Below are positions 23,763 to 38,000 of a DNA stretch of 64,000 nt, piece after piece (positions within the stretch are counted from its first letter, which is position 1; every line of letters begins with the position of its first letter). The position numbers and the translations under genes were made by a program. Below the pieces are notes generated by a model. That model worked only from the letters and a program-made list of their open reading frames with translations, was not told the DNA's origin and did not search any database. Origin of the DNA: Otis tarda (lineage: Eukaryota; Chordata; Aves; Otidiformes; Otididae); contig CM048591.1 of the NCBI GenBank assembly GCA_026413225.1, positions 40,471,803-40,535,802 of the forward strand, written 5' to 3'.

Positions 23763-26700
23763 TGGTAGTTAGTGTCACAGCTAGCATCAAAATGGAAAGC
23801 TGGATTTGCATGTATTTTTAGAAGAGTATATAAGATATATAGATAGAAACATATATGTGTTTTAACAAGGATATGACGTAAAATACCTGTTTTGTTATGA
23901 GGGGTATCTTGTGAAGCACCTGGATTGTGCAACATGCTTAAGTTAACACTACTAAAAAGCCTCCAGTTTTTACTCTGCTGATATTTAGTCTCTGAAATCA
24001 ATTAACGTGACACAAAGTGACAGCTATGCTTTACAATGAGAGGAAACGTAACTTAAAATGCCATTTTAAAATGTGCCACATGGGGAAAGTTTGTAACACA
24101 GTGAAGTGAAATCTACAGCTAACTGCTCCTCATGAATGGAATTCTCTTTTCAGTAATGCTTCAGCATAAACAACAACATTCAGAGAATATAGCAGAAAAT
24201 ATTTACATGACAAAATCTTTTAACTAACATATAACTCCTCCAAAAAAAATACAATTGGATTTGGAAGTCTGAATACTTTGCAAATAGCAGGACACAGAAG
24301 GCAGATATCATCCCTTTCTAAGCACTTTCTTCATCTGTCACATCAAAATGCTACCAACAACATGACAGCCAGTACCTGAAAATTAAATCAGTAGAGACTC
24401 AGCATAAACAATCTAAAAGGCAAAGAGGAAAAAAAAAAACAAAAAAGGCAAGACATTTCAGAAATTTTATCCAAAGCAAATATAGCAGTATGGTATTGCT
24501 CCCAGACAAGAAATATTATTGTTCCCAGATACAAAAGTGCCTTTTTTAACTTTATGTAAATGCAACTGATTCTCCAAATACCACAGATATAAACATTAAT
24601 TCCAATTACAGCTCAAAGTGAACCTCAAATGAAAGTTGCAGCAAGAGTATGAGGCTTAGCAGCTTTCTGGAACAGTATTAGTATGTTTCTCCCATTTCCT
24701 CCAAAATATCTTTGGTCTTGCCACAGAGTGCTGAGCTAGTGCTACTTACTCGATTTCTTATTATTGATCTTGGTAAAGATACTTTGCCCTTACTTCAAAC
24801 TTTACTGCACAAATTATTACTCAGCCAAGCTCCCATCTTAAATTACTGAAAGTATTTACTTCAGTTTTCACTCCTAAATTTCTTTCACTGTTATAAAATA
24901 TTCCCACATTTTATGTTTTTGAGGATTTACACATTGCTGTGAAGAAAAGAAACTAAATTTAAATGTCTGTGATGGGACAAGGTTACCATAACCTCTACGG
25001 AGCAAAGTTTTATTTTACCATGAAAAAGTAAGATTTTTAAATTACAGATGCAGAAGTGCTCACAGGTACGAACTTTGGACAGGTATGAAGTTTACATGTT
25101 GGGGATAGGTGTGTGCAAGTACATCTTCAGGTAGGCACACTGGCTATGTTCAGTAGAACAGAGTATCTGCGTATCCTCCTATTTAATAACATGGAATATA
25201 AAAGAACTACTTCTTTAAGCTTATAAGACTTTAAATACGAGGAATACCAGTTTAGGAATTAACACTCCACAGAGAAGCTGCATACAAACAGCAAGGGATC
25301 CTGTTTTCCATTCCCACCTCAAAGACTACATGGTCAGTCCTCTGCACGTTTGCTCCAGTTCTCCTCACTGCCAGCACTGGAGAACTGGAACTAATTAGAT
25401 TCAACTCCATTCCCACCCTTCTACTGGTTTCCTGATACAGCAGCTATGTTGTCTCACAGACCATTCAACAGCAGAAGCTATGAGCACCAAAGAGGAGAAG
25501 GAGTGGAAAACCTATTTCTCCATGATTGGAAACACTCCACTATTTCCAACGGACATTTGGTTCCCTGAATTTACACTGCTCTCTGGCCTCTGAGTACAGC
25601 TATCAAATCTATGTAGGTGTTTTTATAAGGGCTTGTCAGGAAAAAGACCTAGTTACTAAAGCTCAGTGGGTCTGAGCTATTTTAAACTTTATGCATCTTG
25701 ATTTACGTTAATTAAATGCCCTCAGAAACATTTGCAATTATGTAAAGCTGGGCCCCTGAAATTAATATCTCTCTAACAATAGCAACTAAAAATTGCAGGC
25801 AGAGAACATAAGCATTGGGAAAGGAGGAAGTTTTCAAGACTCAAGTCACGTTTTCAAGTTTATTTAGATTCTTGACAGAACCAAGAACCAAATAGGATAC
25901 TTCTGCATTCAGCAAATAATATCTTTCATATTATCATTCTACTTCCACTTTTCTCTTTTTCCTTTTCTGTGGTTTTTACTCCATGGCCTTGACCTGTCTC
26001 ACTTACCGATCATTTCAAATAAAGTTCCATCATTTCCAGCAAGCTATTGCAAACTTAAGTGTCACACAATAATCTTGTTCAAATAGTACTCAGTGTTAAT
26101 GCACAGGGATAGAATGGGGCTTGCAAGTGCGCAAGTATGCTGTAAAGACGCAGAAAGTGCAAGAAAATTCCCTTGCTCAGCCTGTTACTTATTCTTACAC
26201 ACTTGTGATTAGTTTTCTTACTGCAACAGTTTTTTCTAACACAACATGCTCTTCTGTCTATCACCTATCAACCTAACTCATATCTAATTATAAAAAAAAA
26301 ATGGTTACTTTATAAACATTCAGAAATGTGTTAAGGGGTCCTCAAGATAAACACAATGGTGTGTTACTCTTAAAAAAAAAAAAAAAGGTGTTTTTGAATT
26401 AGCAAGGATGCCACTCCTTAGCTTCTCTGGACTGTCATAGATTAATAGCTTGTTGTGAGGGCTATATCTTCTTAACTTGAAGATAAATGATCTTTCAGCT
26501 ATAGCTGTGTACAGTGTCGGCGACATCCAGTCACTTGTTCTGTTTACTGCAGCTGTGGATTCTGCTGAGATCTCCGGGCGATGGAGCTTCGCCTCTCTTT
26601 CCTGTTGAAAATGACAGTCACTTGACTTGAAATGCTTTCTCAAGAACCTGTGATGCTCTGAACCTATTTATTAGTGACGTACTTATTAATACCTAGTCTT

Positions 26701-26838
26701 GAAAATATGCATAAGAACATGTCAAATTATGACATGGCAGAACAGATCTATTTTAGATTTTGTAGAAAAGCTTGCAAAAATTTGGTTACAGTAATTCTTT
26801 TTGTTTCAAAGGAAGAACTAAAAGCTCTTCATATTTAA

Positions 26839-26965
26839 CAGAATCATGGAATCCTAGAACATCTCAAGTTGGAAGGGACTCATAAGGATCACCAAGTCCA
26901 TCTCCCTGCTCCTCACTGGACTACCTAAAACTAAATCATATGACTACATGCATCATCCAGATGCT
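26839..26965 (-). mobile_element. CR1 LINE, 3'-end fragment
   Basis: In reverse orientation it starts with AGAATCATGGAATCC (the complement of the CR1 3' octamers), then CAAGTTGGAAGGGACTCA. The following sequence, with CTCACTGGACTACCTAAAAC and CATCATCCAGATGC, fits a CR1 subfamily distinct from the neighbouring copy. It has the same orientation as PRUNE2. Confidence 0.85.
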
Positions 26966-27126
26966 AGGTATGGACAGCATATTGTAAGGTAGACCAGAAA
27001 ATCACAGTTCATAAACAATCATATGGCAAAAGGCTAATTTCTCAAAAACGTTTTAACACTCAAAAGAGCCAACCTGTACCTCACTGGAAATGACAAACTG
27101 CAATTTTACAAGAACTTGTAAACCAC

Positions 27127-27240
27127 ATAGAATCATAGAATAGTTTGGGCTGGAAGGGACATTTAAAGGTCATCTAGTCCAACCCCCCTGCAAGGAGCAG
27201 GGACATCTTCAACTTGATCAGCTTGCTCAGAGTCCCGTCC
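27127..27240 (-). mobile_element. CR1 LINE, 3'-end fragment
   Basis: It reads ATAGAATCATAGAATAGTTT, TGGAAGGGAC, GGTCATCTAGTCCAACCCCC, GCAGGGACATCTTCAACTTG, the complement of the CR1 3' UTR. It is better preserved than the copy 160 bp to the left and is of a different subfamily, so the two are separate insertions. Confidence 0.92.
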
Positions 27241-29693
27241 ACAAAGTGCTTATACTACAGCGTGCTGAAACTGTTGAAACTTACTGAGAGACCATACTAA
27301 TTTGGTATGTATGCCCACACTCCTAAAAGCCACATGGCAATACCATGGCTCTGACTATTGGATATCCTACTGGCAGGAAAGCAGAGAGAGTAGAGAGAAA
27401 ATAGACAAAAAAGGGAAAAGAAAATAAATTAAATATATAAATAAACCTCTCATTCCTTTCTCTTCTTTAGGAACTACAAAGTTGAGAAGAAGAGGAAGCA
27501 GGAAGGTATGTTCACCTGCTTATTGCTGTCTGCATTAAAAGTGAGCATTTCTATATTCGCTCTTCCATGTTAGCACACTGAAACCAGTCTCTTCTGTTTT
27601 TCTCAGGATAAGCACAAAACTAATGCTATTACTCTATATTTTCACCACTGTAACACAGAGCAGAACTTGAAATTCCAATCTAATAGAAAAATTGCAAGGC
27701 ATTTGATAGCAAGAATAAAATCTCAAATAAGATTGACAATATGACAGAGGGAAAAAACAGTAACAGAAAGTCTTAAAGTTTTCTCAAGCAATGGTTTCTG
27801 CTACCATAAGCAACCTGGTAAAGAGACACATTCAAATTATTTTCTATGGGGACAGATAAACAACACAGAAATGGCATAACAAGTAAGCCATACACTTTAG
27901 TTTTTCTGTTTCCAAGAAACAAAATCTTAGCATTTTCAGACAAGCAAAAGTCTTCATACTTACCTGAACTTAACTAAAAATGTTTCTTTAGCTCAGTTCA
28001 TTTACTCTATCAACTGTAATTTGTGTTTTATTTAGAATGTGTAAATTATTTTCAGACTACGAGATTGCAACTGGACCAATTCTCACATAGTGAGGGGCAG
28101 GAGGTGGCAGTCTAAGTTGATGGTTTGGTTTGGGTGGTTGTTTTTTTTAAATGAAGGCTCAACACTTTGATATTGAGACAGGCTCATACCAACAACTATT
28201 GCACAAACTTTGCAGAACAAATCAATCAAAAGACTTCAGACCCAGCCTTAGAAATCCCTCTTGCGCTGTGTAAAAACTGCCAGTTGAAAACTGTGCAGTG
28301 ATTTTGAGAGGTGAACAAATAGTTGCTAAGATTAGACTACTTAACTCATTTTCGCATGTGATCTAAAACAGGATATGAGTCCATGTCTCTGGAGATGAAA
28401 GATCAGAACTCCGATCTGCACCACTCATCCCTGGAATGAATGCTCTAATGCACAGTCATGCCACCCTTCCAAAGAATAGATGAAGTCACTGCCTGTGCTT
28501 ATTCTTCCTAAGACTGCCGATGCCGAAGCTCTCAGGTACATCAAATTCTCAAGGGAGGGAACAAATTCCACCTGGTAGCATGGAACTGTTTTTGTATGAG
28601 TTTATGTCACTAGCCCCTCAGAGTAGGCAGAAAGCAAAGAAGTGTACAAAGCCATCCCTCTTCCTCTCATACACAAAACAATATTTCTCTAAAAAATAGG
28701 CAAGATGTATCATTTTAAAGCTGGCTGCAGCAACTGCACGGTTTATCTGTCGTTAGCCTTTATGGTTCTGTCATATCACAAAGAGATAAACGCACACATT
28801 TCCCTGAGGGGTGGCAGAAAGGAAGTATATAATCTCTTACTGCAGACTGTGACTTAGTAGGATTCAGCCTACAAACCCCTCACAAAGTGAACGAGTAATT
28901 CATTTTGAAGGAAAATAAATAAATCTGTAATTTAGGTAAACTTGAATTACAGTATTTTTGCTAGTGAAAAAACTACCACAGACACTATCTCAACTAAGTC
29001 AAGAGAAGGACAGCTCAGTCCGCCTTTGCAAAAAGGTAAAAATTTGTTTGTTTTCTGCACTGAAGTTTTTTTCAATTTAATGGGTAATTCCCATTTTTAT
29101 GCTTGCTGACTTAAAAGACAAAAACTCAAAGCAGCATAGAAACAAACCCCAGAACAGAGAGAGGCCAGAAGTGAAACAGTGGGTTTAAAATCATATCTGG
29201 TCTTTTAACTTGAAAAGGTTATCCACTTCAAACGTGTATAGAGAAAAAAAAAAAATGCAGGAACCTGGCAGGATAACCTTTCCAAGATTTCATATAGACC
29301 CAAACCTCTTAAACACACAATACACAGGTACCTCATGTAAAGCTACTTGCTCTTCTGAGTAACGTGCATGCTCAGGATACAGTCTCAAACAGATTTATCT
29401 GTAAGAAAACTAGGTAAACATACATGAAGTTTCCGTGAACCACATACATATATTGTCAAAAAACAGTAGTATTCTTTTCCAGCAGGTTAACCTTCTGACC
29501 CAGCTGCAATCCAGCCAGGCCTGCAAATGACTTTGAGTGTTAAGTAAAAGAAAGGCTGCTGAATCAGTCACCTGGTCACTTGCCAACGTCTGTATTCAAG
29601 AGACTGTCCCTCCAAGTGTTTAAAAGTTTACCATTTTTCACTGCTTCACAAAGAGTCAAATGTATTCTAAATGGAGCAACTCTGTTTCTCATT

Positions 29694-29713
29694 TAAAAAA
29701 AAAAAAAAAAAAA
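29694..29713 (+). repeat. Poly-A tract (about 20 bp)
   Basis: An uninterrupted A run. There is no retroposed sequence on its 5' side that I recognise and no flanking duplication. Confidence 0.85.
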
Positions 29714-31438
29714 GTTCCTTTCTTTTCCTCTGATTGCAGAAGAGCATACAAGGTTCACCAAGTAGAAATGCCTTTCTCTGTCAGCACACTGGCTAGACTC
29801 GATGACTCCACTTATTTCCATCAGTTATAAAAGCAGGGTAGTATCTGAAAAACAATTCAGAGGTTTCTTCTTCTGTACCAGCTGATCTTTGCTCAGGATT
29901 TTTAAAATCGCTATTGTACAAGAGCGAGAAAGTATTTATTAAATATAATCATTCTTATGCTCTGTATCATAATGTAGCACAACAACATCAACTATGAGGG
30001 GAAAGGACACTTCATGATGAGGGCCTGTGACTTAATCAAAGGCTGGTTCAGCTGCTGACTTGGTTGGTTAGTTAGTGTCAGGCACGGTATACAGAGCCAC
30101 TTCCACACGGAAAACTACACCAGAATCAAAACGGTGTCAATTACAAAAAGTGATAAACACAATAATTGCTATCAAAATACAGCAAAATCAAAATTTCCTA
30201 AGTAGTACAAAACAGAGAAATCATGTGAGATATACCGCAAAATCTCACTGTGCTCTAGACAGAAGTTGACGTCAGGAGGCTCAAGATTGATAAATTGAGT
30301 CGAGAGGGGAATGTGCAGAAGCAGGTTACAGCTGTTCAAGATGTAACTGGGCCAGTGCATTAGGTCTATTACACATTATTCAGTTATTGTCAAATGATAC
30401 AGCAAACAAGGAAAGAGAACCATCTGACATCATCCAGACGTCACCAAAATGTTCCTAACCTTTTCACCGTCCGTCCTCTGTCCTTACTGTGCTGCAATCT
30501 ATCTGTATCTCATTAGAACAAGTGATATCACCCCAGTAGTTAAGGACCTAAATGCTGCTGACACCAGGCTCTCTTCTTTGGAGAAAAATAATATAACAGG
30601 AACACTATAACCACAGGAACGTTGTCTGGCTTCAGCAGAGGTAACCTGGCAGCTTTCAGAGCCATGCCGTGGAAAACCCTCCCCTAGCCGGCCGCTCCGA
30701 CCCTGCCACATCGCCCCTGTCCGTACCAGCCTCTCCCGCCTGGCTCTCCTTGCTCCAATATGCTAACTAGAAATCACTAAACTACATTTTGCAACCTTTT
30801 CAAACCTTTCTCTGCTTCATCTGTCATCTCCTAGTCAATAATGAAAGGTTAACTTTTATCTCCAGCCAGTCAATAGCAGAGGATGGAAAGAGTCATCAGA
30901 TCTTCTCATCTCCTCCTATGTTGTCCATACGTTTAGAGACATGTTTCTCAACCCGCCCATCTTCCTTTGTCTAACTCCTACTCAAAGCTACCCTTTGCCA
31001 AAATGCTAACAAATAGGCTAGGATACATAAACGTTATCACACCTATTACCGCTCTACTACTGCCTTGGATTCACCTGCTTGCTATGTGTTTTCCAACTTA
31101 CTTTACAGACTCTTTAAGATGGGGATTGAACAGAACTTTTAATGAATTATTTGCATAGCATCTAGCGCAACAGGATCCTGGTCAATACCACAGCACTAGA
31201 CTTAAGTAATAGTATGGGTAGTGTGATACCCTAGTAAAGGGATGTACACTGCACTGAAATGCCTTTGGAATTTATTTCTGTGTAGAACAATGAACAAAGT
31301 ATATCAGCTACACATGTAATGATTCAATGCCCAAAAAGTTATTCCGGATAGAATTTCGTGTAATCTTGATTAATCTGATGTATTTCACCTCCTCCACTGA
31401 AAATTCACCAAGATATACTTTATTCTTCCCTTTCCACT

Positions 31439-31461
31439 CCTTTTTTTTTTTGTGTGTGTGT
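31439..31461 (+). repeat. T11 plus (GT)5 simple repeat
   Basis: A T homopolymer is followed by five GT units; a potential length polymorphism. Nothing else is notable nearby. Confidence 0.8.
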
Positions 31462-33899
31462 AAATAAAAGAGAAAAACTGCACCAGAGACTGATGAGGCA
31501 AGGTATGTAGGCTATCACTTAAAAATGTTATTTCCGTCCTCCAAACCCAAGAAAATCCAAGGGGGGAAAGCATTTTTAATTCCCAGCTTCTGCTACATGT
31601 TTGTAGTCTGTATGCCTTCAGTGGAACTGTGAAAGGCTATTAAATCACCCAATATATTTTCCTTACAACCAGAGGTTGTTTTTTAAAGTAGTTTTACATA
31701 TATTCATCCAATTCAGGTTTTATTTCTGTTTGCTTCTACAGAGGGGCTTCCTCCCCTTCCTCTGGGAAACTGCTCTCCTAGCTAAAAGACCTCATTTTCA
31801 GGAAATATTCTCTTCTTATTAAGCCTCTGCTGACCATTTTGCAATTTCTTATTTATATCTATGTACAGGAATGAATGATTCCTTCTTTGCATTTCTTTTA
31901 GCATCCCACAGATACAGACTGCTCTCATGTCTCAGCCCAGTAGTAATTTAATCAAGTTTTGTAACATAGTTCATCTTCATTCCCTTGGAAGTCAATTATT
32001 TAAATCACTTTGTTATCATTCTCCGAATTCTTCCTGCAGTTTAGAAATATTTTTGGTTATATGGTACTCAAAACAGAAGGGAGTGTTCCACTTGAAACTG
32101 CATAACAATGATGAAAAAGAGTAAGTCTACATGACATAACTCTCCCTAATAAAGATGTGTGTGTATAAACATACAAATGACTATTACTGCGTTACTACGG
32201 GATATGAAGACTGTATCCCAAAACTGCATTTTTAACACTTATATCACCCTGCAAGCATGTCTTATTTGCATTACAGTGACACTCCCATCTCCATCTTCCT
32301 ATTTTCGTGCTCTCAGACTTTTCTCCTCATATTGAATGTATATTTGGAATTACTCTTCAAGAGCATTTCCCAAAATATTTTTCTAACCGTTTCACTCATC
32401 TCTGTAAGCCCTTTAATATTACTGTATCTGCTCAGCACGGCTCACAACTGTTCCTTGTTTAAATATTTATCTCAGAATTATGTCAGCGCAATGTTTACTC
32501 TTTTTTTCCACATTACTGATGAACGCTGACTCTGAAGTTCCGCTTTCTTCTGACTGATTCAAGGAACAAAAGGCTAATCAGCTGTAAGATTCTGCAACAT
32601 TTTTAGGTGTATAGGCAACTTATACATGTGAGTTTTCTGATTGAAGTCAATATCATTACTCATACTCTTAATTCTGTACATACTGTAAGTGCCTCGCTAA
32701 ATGGAGTCAAGTCCCCTGTGTGCTGCTGGACTAATGCAAAGGTATACGAAAGGGTAAGAGTTGATTCTTGTCTTATTGCTTGAAAGCTTTTTTACCCCTC
32801 TGCTTGGACAAGTTCAGCAATTTCTGGGAAATAACTTCTGCTTCACTTCTGTAACGTCTTTCCCTTCTCATAAAGCCACCACTTTATTCCAGCTAAATCA
32901 AATATTATTTTCAAAGTAACCACTGCCTATCATTGATAACAAAATTCCAGCTAGACCAATAAAAGGCAATACGAATAAACATGTAAGTGACTCAGCTTGT
33001 TTTTAACCTGCGGTCACATAAATCTGCTCAAGTCATGCCATCATCACTAACTGTTCTTTGAACTTCTCTGCCTCAGAAAGAAGCACAACATTCATTTTTC
33101 ATATCTATCAAAGCAACGCCATGGAAGTCTTTTTTACTATTCCCAAGGGCATCTCCCTGGTCAGAAGCCTGGACCTCACTTTGGAAAATGTCCAGATGCA
33201 CAGACCAATTTTTCTCTGGGCACATCCATCCGGGGGCATAATTCCCCATTTGCCCAGCGTACTATTCCACCTGGTGTTAACACTGGTCTAACATTACAGT
33301 TTCTTTTCTTAAGGCAGCAAAGGATTGAAAGAATTTGAAGTTTTAGGCTGTTTGAGGTTTTTTCCCAAATACTGTTGTTAACTGCTGAAGATGACACAGC
33401 ATTTAGAAAGATTATTTCCCCAGCTAATCTGCTATTCTTTGCAGAGGGAGGACCATCTTTCAATTGCTAGTTTGAAGCAGTTTGCTGCAGTACGTGGGTA
33501 TCTTGGTATCATCTGCGCATTAAGCCCTTTCTGGGGCTCATTCTGTCCTCTTCGACTTCCCTGAAGCCAGCATACGAAGCATTAGGCTTCACTGCAAACT
33601 GAAGCACATGAAATTACTTGAAGAATACCAAACTTAGCTACCTCATTCAGTGCACTGTATTTCACACCAGAGAATTTCTAAAGAAACAATTTCTGAATTT
33701 TTACTTCTCTATTTAATTGTCTTTAACATTTTCATAATCATTCTGAAGTCACACCACTGAAGCCTTAAACTTTCGGTCTATTTTTCTGAGTTATACAACA
33801 TTATGTACTGACTGATCAGTCACTCTTCTCCCTTGTGAGAGCTTACCTGTGCCTGAAAGAGGCTAACCCAGTGAGAGACAGACTGAACTGCCACCAAAC

Positions 33900-35085
33900 A
33901 TATCAATAACATAATAGACTGGGGAAGAGACAGCAAGGTTTTGTGAAGTATGACATTTTTGTGCAAAAGCTTTTAAAGTTCTTTGAATAATTCAACAAGC
34001 ATGCAGGAGAAGGAGAAGCTAGTCAATGCATTGCACTTGAGTCTCCAAAAACGTTACTGAAAAGTTCCTAGAGTCTGGTAAAGAAATAAAATTACCAAAA
34101 AAAAAAGGGGGTGTAATCCTCTCATGGCCTAATAAAGAACTAAAAGTTAGGAAACAAAGGGTGGAACAAGTGGTCAGTTTTTACAACAAAGGAAAAATAT
34201 CTGTGAAGGATTCTCCACAAGGATATGAGCTGGGATATGTCCTGTTCTTCACATCCATAAATAATAAATATTATTATTTCCAGTAGGATGGGCAGGCAAA
34301 TAATGAGACGACAGAAGCTGCACACCACACCGGATTATTCAGGACGGTCAAATCTAAAACTGCCTCCAAGAGCTGCAGAAAGGACTCAAAGCACCGAGGG
34401 ACGAGGTAATAAAACAGTAAATGGAAATGAGGGCTGAGAAGTGCAGAGTAGGGAAAATGTGAGGAAACAACCCCACCTCCATTTTTTAACTATATTTAAG
34501 TACCATACACAGTCAGGTGGGCTTTAAAGTGGGTATTATGAAACAGAAAAAAACATTGTGCATTCATTTTACATGATACTCTGAAAGCATTAGAAAAATG
34601 CTTTCTGACAGTAAAATAAATAAGTAAGTAGAATACCAAGAACTTTTAAGAAAATGGAAAAAAAACCAAAATGTTGTCTCAGTCCTTTATGCACTCATAT
34701 CTTAAATATGGCGTGCAGGTCTGGGCTTCACAATTTTCAAAATGTTAATAAAATTTTAAAATCTTCAGAGAGAGCCCACAACGATGTGCACTGTGACAGA
34801 ATAGTGCTCGCGTGAGAAGGGGCAATAAAAAACCTTAGCTTGGAAATATCTGGGGGAAGAGAAGGAGGATATGGTAATACTTAACTAAACACCACGGAGA
34901 AAGCTAACAAAAAATACTCATTCAAGGCATAAGAACCATGGAATACCCATAAAAATTGTCAGACAGATGGTTTAAAGCAAACAAATAAAGATATTGCCCC
35001 ACTCACAGAGAGCACATGATAAAACTGTGAAACTTACTGTCTCCGGGATTTTGTGGAAGCCAAAGAATAAATTGATTCAAACAAA
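33900..35085 (+). mobile_element. Ancient, highly diverged CR1-like LINE
   Basis: Several islands, in the right order, resemble the 3' half of an old CR1 ORF2. These are TTCTTTGAATAATTCAACAA near 33975-34000, a GCTGAGAAGTGCAGAGT segment at 34433-34450 (compare the usual ...GCAAAGTGATGCACATG), CACTCATATCTTAAATATGG CGTGCAGGTCTGG at 34691-34726 (encoding roughly HSYLKYGVQVW), CTTAGCTTGGAAA near 34835, and TTTGTGGAAGCCAAAGAATA near 35050. Many indels and stops remove any reading frame. The left half is less certain than 34380-35085. The match is by recognition of family patterns, not alignment. Confidence 0.6.
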
Positions 35086-38000
35086 AAAAAAAAAACCAAA
35101 CCCAAAACATAGCCAAATGTACAGAAGACGGCTTTAGCTGTGGCTAGCATAGTAGTTCAGATACACATTTTGATCTAAGCTTTCAACACCTAATCAGCAG
35201 ACCTGTACATTCTACTGCTTATAGTGCTCCCTCAGCCAAGACAGAACACTGGTTTAGAAGGAACTTTGGTCTCACCTAGCCTTGCCTATTCTCATATTAT
35301 TACTAGACTTAGGAAAAACTGGAGAAAAACCTGCAGGACTGAACCATAAATGCCCAAAAATGTCAGTACAGCATCTCTTGTATTCTGCTATGTTTTGCCT
35401 TCTAACATTTTTTCCCCCCTTGGTTTTACATAGGTTAGAAATAACAGTTTTAAAAATCAGTACTGAAAATTACTGAGCATGTTCTATGACTATGTGACAC
35501 GTCATAAAAGCAAAATCCACCATTCTTAAATAGTCTAATGGAGACTTCGTTATTAATAGATAATAGGCGGATAATTTTCCTCTCTAACAACAAACAAAGG
35601 TACACAACAGAAGAGTCCCAGAAAACAAAAAATGCACAAGTTCTTTGTGTGGTATACAAAAGGGTATACAAAAGGCTAGAATTGGCTCCATGTGGAAAAA
35701 CAGCCTTGATTAATGTTGTGGCTGGAGCCAGACCCAAATGAATGATGAAGCACTTGCAGTAATAGGTTCTCCTGCACAGTCTGGAGCAATTGTTCTTCTG
35801 GAGCTATTGTTCACGAGTAAAGAAAATTGTCCTTTACTCATGCTGAGTAGTACTCGATGTAGTCAGTGCACTGTGATCAGTTTAACATAACAAGATTACC
35901 TATGGTGTGAAATACCAGCACTGTCAGACTGGCATCATCAGGCCTCTGAGACACAACTGTAGGGCTTCAGCGTCTTCCACGGACAACACTGCAACAGACA
36001 GCAACTCCTCAGTTCTGAGACATCGGTCCATTTACCCAGGCAGCGTCATCCCACATCAGTGGCAAACCAAACACAGCCCCTTGATTGCCCTCAACTCAGT
36101 CTATGGCCACCATGTGTCAGCAGAGAAAGATTCCTCACAAAAGGCTTGACCGAGCAGGAAGAAAAACACATCATCAGCCTTCTGTCTTGCAGAAGGCAAA
36201 CCTTAAATTACTCTGGAGTACCTTTTTCAGGCTACTGTGGTAAAAAGTAAATTGGCAAATTGAAGTCAACCTAAAAAATTTATAAATCTGAACTGAACAA
36301 GGTAGTGCTCAGATGCTTCTTCCCCAGCTCAGCTGACACGGCCATGCAACGAAATGTCACAGTCAGAAAGACACTCCCCACCACAGCACTCCTCTTGCAG
36401 AGGAGACCTGCTCCAAAACATGCATTTTCCTCCCATAGTTCAGAAGGTACGAAGAGAAGCCTGCATTTCCTTTGAAAACCCACACTGCAGGAACAAAAAG
36501 GGCTACTGCACAGTTGCTGTGCTCCCTGTTTCATTTAAATTAAAGAAATAATATTATCTATTATCCATGGGCCTCTTCAGATTAGAGTTTTCCAGACAAC
36601 TCCTTTCTGATTATCCACACCTATTCAGAAAGATTACTGCAGTATTTGCTTTTAGTAGTAAAATCAAGTTGTTCTTACTGCTTACCATTTACTAATGTTG
36701 CAGAGGGCTGCTATCGTAATGTAACTGATGTCTATTAACATTAAGTAAGACCATCTTTGATGTACTCGAGTAGGAAACTTGTCAAGACCAAATCTCCAGT
36801 TCAAACATTGCAGTATATGAAATGCTGATGTGAAAAGGTATTAACGCTTTGTAACTGCGCTATGCAGTATATTTTAACTGGGCTACCAAAGTTTACATAA
36901 AAACAGAAGCGAATCCCTTTACAGACTCCTAAAAATATTTCATAAAACAACTCAGCTGGCACGTGACCAAGATGACACACCTTATGTTTACCCTTAACAT
37001 TTGACAATACAGTTAAATACTAAGGGAGCCATTTATTTTATCTTGTGTCTTGCCAGTCCTCTAAAAAATGCCTTAATTCTCTGATTTCCAACATATGCAT
37101 GACATCAAAAGATGGTTTAACCAACCATCCTTTACAAATCACTACATCTAGGGCATAATGGCCATGGGAGAAAGAAGATCTTGGTTTTATGACTGCTCAC
37201 TCTCCTGAGATTCATCACAGGTCTATGGAACCGTGAAGGCCCTGCTATTCTAATTATCACCATGAAGTTTACATTTAGTTATCTACAGCAACTCTCTGAG
37301 ATGCAGGGAGGGGACCCTGCAAGAACATAGATCCCAAGAGCCCAAAAATACAGGGCAAAACTAGCAGCCATGGGATTTTCTTAGCAACCCATTATTAGTC
37401 CCATAATTGAACTTTCTTAGAGCTGGAATAGCTAGCAGGACTGCAGGCTGCCCATGAAAGGCAACAACTGTAAAAACGAGTTTTGCACTTAAAATGCAGT
37501 CCTCACGACTGGAAACCATCCCAGTCTTAAAAACATCCTACTTTTGCACTGCACGTAAGGGGAAAAAAACAACACATACTATTTAGGGCTAGATAATCAG
37601 TCACTGCTAACAAAATAAATGCACCGCAGTTTAAGCACAGCCCTCCCAAAAGGGGGCACTGGAGAAGAGGACCTGTGTGCCTGTGTGATTCCCAACATGG
37701 TGTTAAATACTTGCGGCAGATGAGACACAATTACGGGGCAGGTCCTTGATCGCCTTCACGTACTCCTCAGTTATTTTGAGTCTTGCTTATCCAAACTTAT
37801 CCCCTGCTCCTAATGACACTTAGACCACAAAAATGCCAGGTTTTCAACGACTTCTGATACATTTATTTTTTTTTCCCCCATCCAGCTACGGAACTTGATG
37901 CATCCGAAAGTCTCTACAGATGCGCAAATAATCCCACACCGGCACGCTGCCATCCCCCCCTCCACGCGCCTGTCAAATACGGGCGGGCATCCTTATAAAG

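Noticed and set aside
37986-38000. TTATAAAG sequence at the left edge of the CpG island as a TATA box.
   Set aside because: It is about 300 bp downstream of the PRUNE2 ATG, inside intron 1, so it cannot serve the identified gene. No plus-strand gene follows.
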